Shown piece after piece: positions 1 through 9,012 of a stretch of 39,785 nucleotides of DNA; position 1 is the first letter of the stretch, and each line of letters starts with the position of its first letter. This DNA is from Peribolospora baueri (Eukaryota; Basidiomycota; Peribolosporomycetes; Peribolosporales; Peribolosporaceae). The notes under the pieces were generated by a model, which worked only from the letters and a program-made list of their open reading frames with translations, was not told where the DNA came from and made no database searches. The stretch spans positions 1 through 39,785 of the forward strand of contig JAMDHS010000131.1 of NCBI GenBank assembly GCA_029717555.1, written 5' to 3'. The position numbers and the translations under genes are program-made.

Positions 1-130
1 GATGGGCGATGACGTCCACATCGAGCGCGGCCAGCACGCTCGGCAGGTCGGTCTCAAAGCCGTGGCTGTACAACGCCATGCTGCCGTCGCCGAGCTTGGC
101 GAGCGTGCGAACGGCGCGACCGAGGCGTTC
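1..130 (-). CDS. Edge fragment of an unidentified coding region
   Basis: Read on the minus strand, this stretch gives an open, amino-acid-balanced frame that includes the run AVRTLAKLGDGSMALYSHGF and continues off the left edge with an Asp- and Val-rich segment. The other frames are Arg- or Ser-rich, as expected for shadows in GC-rich DNA. Upstream, on the 5' side of the minus strand, the frame runs into an A-rich homopolymer at about 143-168, so the start or an exon border must lie nearby. I do not recognise the protein. The first residues faintly recall the N-terminal strand-helix of Rad9-type clamp proteins, but the match is too short to use. Confidence 0.35.
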
Positions 131-406
131 CCCCCTTCCCCCTTTTTTTTTTTTTTTTTTTTTTTTTCGCTTCCTTTTTTTCTACCCCTCCCTTTCTTTT
201 CTTTCGCCTGCGTCCGTCCGCCCGGGCGTTCTGGGCCATGTGGAATGGGGTGCGCTCGGTGGGCGGAGCGGCGAAGAGGGACGGAAGGAACAATGAATGA
301 CCATCGCCGGCCTCGTCTCGGGTTGTGAGCCAGCCGCGTCGAGGGTGGGCCGCGTTTCATTAACGATGATCAGATAGATTAGATCTAGCCTCGCGACTGA
401 GATCGT

Positions 407-444
407 TTGTTCGTTCGTTCGTTCGTTCGTTCGTTCGCTCGCTC
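407..444. repeat. TCGT microsatellite
   Basis: About eight near-perfect copies of the four-base unit TCGT, decaying to TCGC at the right end. It is non-coding in every plausible gene model. Confidence 0.85.
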
Positions 445-1565
445 GCCGACTTGACGAGGTAGACGATTCGGACGTTTTCGTCGTTCGCTGCCCATGACCC
501 CGTCCGTGTGCGTGTGTGTGTGTACCTCTCTGTTTGTCTGACTTTTGTCTTCTTTTGTCTTCGCCCTGTCGGCTCGCTGCTCTCGCCCTCGCGCACGTCG
601 CGTCGCGTCTGGATACGATTGCTACCGTCTCGCGCACGTTGGGGTCGGACCCCGTTTCTGGCCGCGTCCGTCCGGTGTCCGACCCCGGCGCCGGTGCGTC
701 CGGTCGTCCGCTCCGCCGGATGTTGGTTGCGTCGAGTCGTCGACCCCGTCCTCGGCGCGGAGAAGAAGGAGGAGAAAGGAGAAGGAGTGTCTCGTCCAGC
801 GCTCCCGCTTCCGTCACCCTTGTTCCTCCCCACTGCAGCCGCCGCCCTCCTCGGGGTCTCCTCCCATCCTCTCCTCTCACCCTCTCCTGACAGCGTCGCA
901 AGGGCCCGCAGTGGCGGCAAGTAGGGTGATCAGGTCAGGATCAGGTCAGGATCAAGATCAGCGCCCATCTAAGGCGATCGACGTCGATCCCCCTTCCACC
1001 CTTCCACCCTTCCACTCTTCCACAACGCCCCTTCCATGCCCCTGTCTCATCTCTCGCCCTCGCACTCGCACTCGACCCTCAACTGTCGCCGCAACCCTGC
1101 TCGCTTCGCACATCGCCATCATCCTTCCGGCGTTGCGGATCCCCGACCAACCGAACCGAACCAAAGCACGCGCCGAAGCTCGCCTTTCCTGTTCTCCTTC
1201 CTCCTCCTCCCCCTCGCCTCGCTCCCTCTTCGCCCGCCGTGTACAGCGCAACATTCAGCTCTCCTTCTTTCTATCTGCACGCAGCGATCAAATTTTTTTG
1301 CTTCCCCGTCCCTTTTTTCACCCCCGTCACATCGCTAGCTCTCGGGCACCATGCCTCGGCCCCGTCGGCGGCGTTTGAACTGGCGACGGACGGGCTGCTG
1401 CTGGGGCGCGGACGGGAGGGAGGCGTACGGGTTCAGCACAGCTCCGCCTCCCCATCGGAGCTCGAGAGAGAAGGGGAGAGAGAGCGAGCGACACACTGAG
1501 AAAGAGGGAGAGAGAGGAGAGGAAACAGCGCACACACCTCCGCCTCATACGCTGCCGTCAAACGC

Positions 1566-1572
1566 ATAAATA
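1566..1572 (+). promoter_or_regulatory. TATA-like element of the barrel-protein gene
   Basis: The motif CATAAATAC stands in otherwise GC-rich DNA about 150 bases before the start codon at 1722, followed by a CT-rich leader. Distance and context suit a TATA element for a highly expressed secreted protein. This is inference from motif and position only. Confidence 0.4.
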
Positions 1573-1721
1573 CAGGCCTCGCTCCCCCCTCATTCTCTCG
1601 TCCCTCACGAACAGGTTTCTCACCCTCCTTCCTACCCACTCCCATACCCTTCTTCCACACCGACGCTTACGTCCTGACGAACCAGCTCCTCGCTCCCTCC
1701 ACAGTCGTTCTCTTCGAAACC

Positions 1722-2696
1722 ATGTTTGCCAACACCCTCTCCCTCGTGGCCGCAGGTCTCGCCCTCACCGCCGCCGCCTCCGCCGCGCCCCTCTCCAAGC
1801 GCTCCTTCTCGGGCCAGGCCACCTACTTCGACGTCGGCCTCGGCGCCTGCGGCTGGACCAACTCCAACTCGGACATGATCGTCGCCCTCAACACGGCCCA
1901 GTACGGATACACCGGCGTCGCGTCCTCCTACTGCGGCCAGTGGGTCACCATCACCAACACCCAGAACGGCAAGACGGCCAGCGCCCAGATCGCCGACGCC
2001 TGCCCTACCTGCTCTAGCGGCTCGCTCGACATGAGCCCCACCCTCTTCCAGTCGCTGGCCAGCGGTGGCCTCGGCGAGGGCGTCTTCCCCATCTCCTGGA
2101 CCGTCGGTGGCGGCTCTAACAACAACGGCGGCGCCCAGTCGTCCACGACCACTTCCGCGCCTCACACTACGCAGACCCAGGCCTCTCAGCCCACGCACAC
2201 CGCCCAGAAGTCGTCCTCCTCCTCGGCCGCGCACCCCACTTCTGCCGCGCCGTCTCCTTCGTCCTCGGCCCCCGCGGACAACGACCGCGCCTACAAGGTA
2301 TACGGCGCGCTCAACGTGCTCAACTCGACGCAGCTCGCCAAGGTCTTCAAGGCAGTCAACAGCACCTCTTCGTCGGCTAACAGCACCGAGAAGTACGCCG
2401 CGGTGATCGCACCGTCGCCCGCTTCCAACGGCACCGACCTGTCCAAGCACAAGGGCGAGTACGTGTCCATCTGGAACAAGACCACCAACGTCACCGCGCT
2501 CGCCCGCGTCGCCGGCTCGTGCGCCAACTGCACCGAGAACAGCGTGGCCGTCAGCCAGGCTCTGTACGACCTCCTCGCCCCCGCCGCCGCCGCCAACAAG
2601 TCCAACGCCACCGCGTCCTCGCCCTACGTCTACTGGCACTTGCTCGCCAAGGACTTCAACCTCACCGCCCGCAACGCCACCCTCGGCAGGCTGTGA
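1722..2696 (+). CDS. Secreted double-psi beta-barrel (expansin/RlpA-like) protein with a second, decayed barrel
   Basis: One uninterrupted exon of 324 residues. The first 21 or so residues form a signal peptide, followed by a Lys-Arg pair (residues about 26-27) suited to Kex2 cleavage. Residues 30-130 form a double-psi beta-barrel like those of fungal RlpA/barwin/loosenin-type wall proteins: ATYFDVGLGACGW, a central YCGQWVTI, then IADACPTC with the conserved Asp, ending in ISWTV. A Ser/Thr/Pro-rich linker (about 135-185), probably O-mannosylated, leads to a second region (about 190-315) whose order of segments repeats the first: EYVSIWNKT, then VAGSCANC, then a helix like that after the first CPTC, then YVYWHLL. 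The second copy lacks the Asp and carries 11 N-glycosylation sequons. The likely role is at the cell wall or in secretion. The start is the first ATG after a CT-rich leader and fits the signal peptide. No enzyme activity can be claimed. Confidence 0.85.
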   Translation: MFANTLSLVAAGLALTAAASAAPLSKRSFSGQATYFDVGLGACGWTNSNSDMIVALNTAQYGYTGVASSYCGQWVTITNTQNGKTASAQIADACPTCSSGSLDMSPTLFQSLASGGLGEGVFPISWTVGGGSNNNGGAQSSTTTSAPHTTQTQASQPTHTAQKSSSSSAAHPTSAAPSPSSSAPADNDRAYKVYGALNVLNSTQLAKVFKAVNSTSSSANSTEKYAAVIAPSPASNGTDLSKHKGEYVSIWNKTTNVTALARVAGSCANCTENSVAVSQALYDLLAPAAAANKSNATASSPYVYWHLLAKDFNLTARNATLGRL

Positions 2697-3656
2697 CAAA
2701 CCCAAAATTCACGGGACGAGGCGCGGCGCGGCCCCTCCCCGAAAATTAAGCAGATAGAGTCGATCTCTCTCGTCTTCCCTCTTCCCTCTTTCTTCCCGCG
2801 TTCACATCGCAAATTTTTGCTTCTTTTTTCCATCGCTTCCTTCGGTTTCTTTCGCATGCGCAAACCAATGTCTTTTTCTTGCCCTTCCTCCGACGGCGGC
2901 CCGGTGGCCGCCGTCCCCTTTTTTTATTCCGGATCGGACCGAAGCTGGTTTTGTTCGCCTTCGTGTTTCGTTTCTTCATGTAGCATTCCCCCTCCTCCGT
3001 CGCCTCGTGTCGACGGACGAACCGCGACCGCGAACCGCGGAAAAGCGTCGGCGCGCGAGCGGAACTTCCCACGCGCCCCTTGTATCCTTTTTCCCTCCCT
3101 CACCCCCCCACACACACGAACCCCCCAAGCCGCCGTCGTCCAGGGTACGACGGCCGTTCCCCCTCCTCGGCCGCCAGGCGCGCCCATGTAACCCTCCGCC
3201 AAGAAACCTCTTTTGCCCCTTTTTTTTTAGTTTAGTTAGCATGGGCTACGAATGAAACGGGATGTGAAATTGAAGATTTAAATGAAATGAAGTCGCATGT
3301 GCGTTACGGGTGCGGGACCACTACTAGTTTTGTCAACGTCTTCTCCCCTCCCCTCCGTTTCGTATGTCTCCATCTCCATAGGTCCATCCCTCCAGCCGTC
3401 CCTTGTTACGCCGGCCGAAGGAGAGACCAAGGCCTCGCGAGCGAGCCGAGGGTTTAGTTTCCATTCCATTTCAATTCATTTCAATTCCATCTCCGAGCGA
3501 ACGAGCGAGCGTCGCGGGGTGGGCAATAGAAGGGGGGTGGGAGATCGAAAACGAATACGAATACGAATGACACAGGGGGAAAAGAGGCGTCCGTCGGGTG
3601 TGAAGCTCGCTCTCGTTCGTTTCCTTCCGGTTGCTCCCTCCCTCGGTCCGGCCGGC
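2697..3656. other. Convergent intergenic region
   Basis: The 3' ends of the barrel-protein gene (+) and the CipC-like gene (-) face each other across this region. It holds T-rich patches (about 2810-2835, 3220-3230) and a repeated CATTTCAATTC motif near 3465-3490. I see no gene. Confidence 0.6.
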
Positions 3657-4588
3657 TCAGACGCCGCCCTTGAGCGAGCCTGTGATGGAGAAAGGAAGGG
3701 AAGAGCGAGGCGGGCAAACGGAGATAGGGGGTCGGCGCTCAAATGAGATGAGAGAGGAAACGACCCGGACAGGACCGGACCGAACCGACGACCGTCCGGC
3801 CCGTGGAAAGCAATACTCACTCGTCGCCTCCTTCTCGGCCTGGTGCTTGACCTGAAAAGCCATGGGGCAGACGCAGACGAGAGGGAAATCGGTTCAGTCG
3901 GCGCGCGCTCACTTGCGCAACACCGGGCCGTCGAGTCGAATCGAGGCTTACCTTGGCCTTGTCGAGCATGTTCAGGCCCTTGGTCTCGAACAGCCGTTCG
4001 ACCTGCGCAGCGACGGTGGAGAGAGATGAGCGTGTGTGTACGTGCGACCTCGCATATCGCTTTCCCTCCCTCTGCCCTCCGGCCCCTCTCGCTTGCCAAC
4101 CGTTGCCGTACAAGACAAAGAACAGATAAAAACAAAAAAGAAAACAAAAAAAGACCAGGAAGAACTCACAATGCCACCGGCGAGACCGGCAACGATCTCC
4201 TTGGCCTTCTCGTGGTTCACTGGCTCGCCGTGCTGGCTCTTGTGCTTGTTGTACTCGTGCATCGCGGCGTAGGACGCGGCGGCGGCGATGAGCTCATGCC
4301 TGGGGAGGCCAAGGGGAAGGGAGATGGATGTCGAATGGGGTGGGTGAGTTGGGCGAGAGCGAGTGGAAGGAACAGGGGGACGGTGCGCGGGACAGGACTC
4401 ACGACCAGTGAGGCTTGTGCCCGCCGCCTGGTGTCACAACAGACATCGACAATCCGCGTCAGTCAGTCGAACCAGGGCAGGTCAAGTCGACGGAACGACG
4501 GCAAGGAACAGTCGCGGGCCAGGCACGTTCGACGACGCTCACCCATCACCTCGTCGTGCGCATTCTTGTGGTGGTCGAGAAAACCCAT
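3657..4588 (-). CDS. CipC-like stress/antibiotic-response protein (DUF3759 family)
   Basis: Six exons, in transcription order about 4588-4543, 4427-4403, 4299-4170, 4002-3952, 3851-3821 and 3679-3657, join in phase to a protein of 101 residues. The N-terminus MGFLDHHKNAHDEV, the segment HWSHELIAAAASYAAMHEY, the helix HEKAKEIVAGLAGGIVERLF and the following ETKGLNMLDKAK give the family's usual order. The family is named for Aspergillus CipC, induced by the V-ATPase inhibitor concanamycin; its molecular function is unknown. All donors are GTGAGY or GTAAGC and all acceptors CAG. Two coding exons are tiny (25 and 23 bases). A consensus TATA box sits about 100 bases upstream. The last exon (SSLKGGV, then stop) is the least certain part; the rest is secure. 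Confidence 0.85.
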
Positions 4589-4690
4589 CTTGGAAGTGCG
4601 TCTGTGGTTTCTTTTCTGACAGAGAGACGAAGGGGGATGTGGAGAGACGGAGGAGGAGACGATAATCCGACCGTCGCACGTTCGTCCCGT

Positions 4691-4698
4691 CTTTTATA
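4691..4698 (-). promoter_or_regulatory. TATA box of the CipC-like gene
   Basis: On the minus strand the sequence reads GGTATAAAAGAC, a full TATA consensus, about 103 bases before the ATG at 4588. It is the best TATA element in the window and suits a strongly inducible gene. Confidence 0.7.
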
Positions 4699-4787
4699 CC
4701 CCGCTCTCTCTCGCTAGCTGCTATGCTGGGACCACAGCCCCGGCTGTGCTCGCCCGTCACGTTACGTTGTCACGTTCGACGAGGCAA

Positions 4788-4825
4788 GCAAGGCAAGGCA
4801 AGGCAGGGCAGGGCAGGGCAGGGCA
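4788..4825. repeat. Short imperfect GCAAG/GGGCA tandem repeat
   Basis: A five-base unit of the type AAGGC, changing to AGGGC, is repeated about seven times between the two divergent genes. It is a small satellite of no evident function. Confidence 0.7.
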
Positions 4826-5125
4826 CTGCTGTCGAAGCACCGCCTCGTGTGGTGTCCAACGTCGGGCTGCCCGTCGTTCCCTCGAGCGTCGCTCGATCGT
4901 CATAACACGCAGATACCGAGCTGCAGTCGCCGTCATCTCTGTCCTGGCTGCTTCTGGAACGCCCGGCTGATCTTGCCTCCGCTCGGCGTCGGCTAGTGCG
5001 TCCGTCCGCTACGTGCATCCGCCGTGTACATGACGTAGCCAACGTCCACGAGGGAAAAAAAGCAGAAAGAAGAAATGGCGGGTGGCGGAGTCGAACGGAG
5101 GACGCTGACTGACGATCGCCCTCTG

Positions 5126-5130
5126 ATTGG
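5126..5130 (-). promoter_or_regulatory. CCAAT box upstream of SDH2
   Basis: ATTGG on the plus strand (CCAAT on the minus strand) lies about 205 bases before the SDH2 start. Fungal respiratory genes are commonly controlled by the CCAAT-binding Hap complex, so position and gene class agree. A five-base motif alone is weak evidence. Confidence 0.35.
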
Positions 5131-5334
5131 GCCCAGCCGCGCAGGTAGCCGCCGCTTCTCCCGGCCGGTCCCGGCTTGGCCCACGGCGACGACACGACCG
5201 CCTTCTTCGCCATCATCCATCATCCATCCCCCAATCCTCAATCAACCCCGCGTCTTACTCTTCCTCCCAACCTCCCCGTCTTCCCTCGCGCCGCCCCCCT
5301 TCTCCTAGCCCTCCTCCGCACAGCCCGCCGCAAC

Positions 5335-7017
5335 ATGGCCTCTCTCCTCCGGCCCGCCTCTCGCCTCCTCGCTCGCTCCACCGTCGCAGGCCCGTCCTCC
5401 GCAACGGCCTCGTCCAACGGCCTCCGCGCCTTCACCGTCTCCGCCCCCGCTCGCCTCGCTACGCCTACCGAGGACAATGCCGCCTCTTCTCCGACCGGAA
5501 AGCCCACGCACATGAAGCAGTTCAAGATCTACCGATGGGTCAGTCCGCGTGCCACATAGACCGCCACGCCAGCGCGCTCGCACGACCTTGCCTTCTCTCC
5601 AACGGCCACCGTCCGCGGGCGGGCTTGGAAGTAAAAAGAAGTTTTCTGAAAAAGGATCGGTTTAGCTAACAGCGCCATGAACCCTGCCCTCCCTGTTCTC
5701 GCCTCTGTCGCCGCTCTCCCGATCGTGTCGCCTCCAGAACCCAGATAAGCCTGCGGAGAAGCCTTACATGCAGACGTACGAGATCGACCTCAACGCGACC
5801 GGGCCCATGGGTGAGTCGAGCCGAGCCGAGCCGAGGATGTCCCCATCCCGATTTATCACCACTCATTCGCACCTTTCTCCTCTTCTCGCCGGCGCATGTC
5901 CCAGTCCTCGACGCGCTGATCAAGATCAAGAACGAGATGGACCCCACGCTCACCTTCCGCCGCTCCTGCCGCGAGGGCATCTGTGGCTCGTGCGCCATGA
6001 ACATCGACGGCGTCAACACGCTCGCCTGTCTTTGCCGCATTGAGAAGACTTCCGACACCAAGATCTACCCTCTGCCGCACAGTGAGTTCTCGTCTCAAGG
6101 CTGGATGGCAGGCAGGTGGGGGCAAGAGAGGGGGGGAAGCCGGGGTGTGGTACGCGCCCCTCACCATCTTAAACTCGCTTCCTTTCGTCACCTCAGCTTA
6201 TGTCGTCAAGGACCTCGTCCCTGACCTCACCCAGTTCTACAAGCAGTACCGTGCCATCAAGCCGTAAGTGTTTGCCGCCACGCCGGGTTTGACATGTGCA
6301 GACGGAAGATAGAGCACCTGATGGCTCTCGGCCGTCGCTTTCGTCGTCGCGCCCCTGCAGTTACCTTCAGAGCAACGCGAAGCCCGAGCGGGAGCACTTG
6401 CAGTCGCCGGAGGACCGTCGCAAGTTGGACGGCATGTATGAGGTAAGCGCCGGTGCGCTTGGCTGCAGTCGCCCGAATCGTGTCGCTCACCTACATTTTC
6501 GTTTTCGCTTGGACGTGAACGCAGTGCATCCTTTGCGCTTGCTGCTCCACCTCGTGCCCGAGCTACTGGTGGAACCAGGACGAGTACCTCGGCCCGGCCG
6601 TCTTGATGCAGGCTTACCGGTGGATCGCAGACTCTAGGGTGAGTCGCGGTTTTCCTTCTAGCGAACCCAGCTCAGCTAGTCGCGCATAATCTTGTCTTCG
6701 AGACTGATCACTCATTTCCTGTTGGCGGACGTCCGTTCTTGCTTGACAATGGATGGAAAGGACCAAGCAAAGGCGGAGCGCACGGAGCAGCTGCAAAACA
6801 CTTTCTCGCTCTACCGCTGCCACACGATCTTCAACGTGGGTGTCCAACTGCCATTTGACCCTTCCTCCTTTTCTCTGTGCTGGCGAGGCGGCAATGTGCG
6901 GCCACTGACGTGTCGCCGTTCTGCGCTTCACCTCGACAGTGCACCAAAACTTGCCCCAAGGGACTCAACCCGGCAAAGGCGATCGCTCAGTTGAAGATGA
7001 CCCTCGCCTCCGCGTGA
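5335..7017 (+). CDS. SDH2: Succinate dehydrogenase iron-sulfur subunit, mitochondrial
   Basis: Eight exons (5335-5538, 5738-5810, 5905-6081, 6197-6263, 6361-6442, 6525-6638, 6761-6835, 6940-7017) give 289 residues. This is the iron-sulfur subunit of respiratory complex II, which passes electrons from the flavoprotein to ubiquinone at the inner mitochondrial membrane. Residues 1-50 are an Arg/Ser/Ala-rich import presequence. The 2Fe-2S ligands lie in [16 protein letters not shown] and the following TLACLC. The 4Fe-4S motif is [16 protein letters not shown]. The 3Fe-4S region is [19 protein letters not shown]. The His after the Cys in YRCHTIF is the residue whose replacement gives carboxin resistance in other fungi; here it is the ordinary sensitive form. 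All Cys ligands are present and the length matches the family. The start is supported by the presequence. Confidence 0.97.
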
Positions 7018-9012
7018 GGAAACTGATCTGACCCGTGTAGGTGGTCGACTCGCATGGGTGGCGGTGACAGGCTTTCGCACCTGTTAGGCACGGGGAACCC
7101 CGGTCCGCGCTGCTCGCCACGTGTCGCTCCTTCGGCTTTATTGGCCTTTCCACCTGCGGTCCGCCTCTCCCTTCCCCTTCTTCTCCCTTCCCGTTCTCTT
7201 CCTCGTTCGGCTCGACCCATGCGGCTTCCCCACACCGACTGATCGAATCGGTCGATCATCGAACCGCCGTGGGAGTGGTGCGATGGCGCGGGCAGACGGC
7301 GCGACGTGGAGCGTATGTATCCAATCTTTATCCGTTTCCCTGTCGTCGTCCTTCTTCACGTACCGTAGACCACGTTTCCCGCTCGGACAGCCGTTCTTAC
7401 AATGGAAGCGTTCCAAAGGCCGTTTAGGGCAGTGGCCAGATCGCATCGCATTCGGACGATCGATGCGGCGCGGCTCCCCGACCTAGGCGCGCGAGGCGTC
7501 TTGAAAAGTTCGACGAGGACTCAGCGTTTCCGACATTGATGATGATGAGCATGTCAGGCCCACCTAACACACCGTGTTCTCTCCCGCTCATGGGCGCGAT
7601 TGAATCTGTTTAAGAGTCCTTAATAAAGCAGGCCGTTATCAGCGATGGCCGCTTCGTCGCTCATCCGTCGCCGCAGCATCCAGTCGAGCCTGCCTGTCGT
7701 TGCCATGCGACGGCGTCCCTCCGCCCATTTTATCTCCATCACCACCGCCGCCGACCGTCTTTTCTGACGGTCCTTGCATTCGCTCGTCCGGCACCTGCGA
7801 TTGATTCGGTCGATTGGCTAACCGATGGACTTTCTCACATTTCCAGAAAGCGAAGCGTGTGCATCATCGTAATCCTCCTCCTCCTCGTCGTCGTCGTCGT
7901 CGCCATCCAGTAGCCGCCCCTTACTTAACGACGTGTATCATGGGCCTGCACCTCGTAGCGACCCGTCTAGTTAAATACAACGTCGTTCGGACCGCTTGGC
8001 GGCTGTGCTGTCGTGCAGCGACCTCCGTTCAGCCCAGCTTCATTGTTTCTGCCTGTATGCCCCTCCCCGCTTTGGATCTGTCCCACCCACCCATTCTTCT
8101 CTCAGTCACGCTCGTCGCCATGTCCCACATCCCATCGTTCTCGACGGATCACCCGCCTGCCGAACAAGCCTCCTTTCCCAGGACGAAGCTACCGACGAAC
8201 GACTGGACCAGTGCAAGGTCGCCTCGGAAGCCCGGCCCGGAGCCGTTCTTGCTCACAGATGAGAACTGGTTGACTGACCGTAAGACCGTGTCGCGCAGGC
8301 TTGAAGGACGGGATTCGAACGAGCCCGTGTGTACGATTTCAATCGCCGTCGGCTAACACGACCAGGCGAGCTCGAGCCAAAGGACTGTCCGTCAGCGTGC
8401 TCTCCGCTTCCGTCTCCTGCCAACTTACATTGACGGCGTCGCTTGTCGACGTTGTCTGGTCGATCATATAGACCCAGCCCGTGGATAAAGCCGTCGTCGT
8501 CCTCTCCTCGTCCCTGCTCTTATAATTTATTCATCACCTCCCTTTTCCCTTTCGCTTTTTCTGTGTCTCCCTCCTCCTCTTCCCTCCCCTTCATCTCCGC
8601 CCTGATCGGTCAACTTGCTCGGATCCCCTTCAGGTTTCCGGCTCGCCGCCTCAACGGCCCCGGCTTTCTTTCCCTTTGTCCTCTTCCCCCCTCCTTTTTG
8701 TCGTCCGGCTTTGCACGAACCCCTTTCCCCCCTCCCTGCTCCCACCCCCGAGCCGGACTCGGACCGCATACTCACTCGCACATAGGACTGGTTCCTGCCT
8801 CGTTCGCCTTTGCCTTACTCTTGGATCGATAGTCCGCTGCGCGGCGTACGCTCCTTTTTCTTTTGTCTTTGACCTTCCCTTTGTCCCTTTCGAATAGACT
8901 GGAACCGACGGTTTCTCCAATTCCACCGACACCGTCATCGCCACCCTCCCTTTCCTGCTCCTAAGCCCCCGCCTTTCCCACTCCGAACGATAAAAAAAAA
9001 CCTTGGCCCGAC
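7018..9012. other. Intergenic region upstream of NoxA
   Basis: About 2 kb without a convincing gene. It includes a GTC/TCG triplet run (about 7878-7902), a tRNA-like patch on the minus strand (about 8295-8380) and a very CT-rich plus strand from 8500 to 8990, which reads as the NoxA promoter and leader. The open frames are Ser-, Pro- and Arg-rich and match no family I know. Confidence 0.55.

Larger units (their letters stand above)
131..1721. other. Intergenic region and promoter of the barrel protein
   Basis: No convincing gene is seen. The stretch holds a T homopolymer (about 143-168), a TCGT tetranucleotide run (about 407-444), a GT-rich patch near 508-522, and from about 830 to 1330 a long pyrimidine-rich plus strand, as often found upstream of fungal genes. 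The reading frames here are Arg-, Ser- and Pro-rich and look spurious. Confidence 0.6.
4589..5334. promoter_or_regulatory. Divergent promoter region between the CipC-like and SDH2 genes
   Basis: The two genes are transcribed away from each other. Besides the TATA box for the minus-strand gene, it has a run of GGCAA/GGGCA repeats (about 4788-4825) and a CT-rich leader before the plus-strand ATG at 5335. No open frame here looks like a gene. Confidence 0.6.

Noticed and set aside
545-1378. Open frame of 277 codons upstream of the barrel-protein gene
   Set aside because: Composition is dominated by Ser, Arg and Pro, no domain is visible, and it lies over a CT-rich promoter; it is a chance frame in GC-rich DNA.
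1632-2705. Minus-strand frame of 357 codons opposite the barrel-protein gene
   Set aside because: It is Gly/Val/Arg-rich shadow coding caused by strong third-position bias of the true plus-strand gene.
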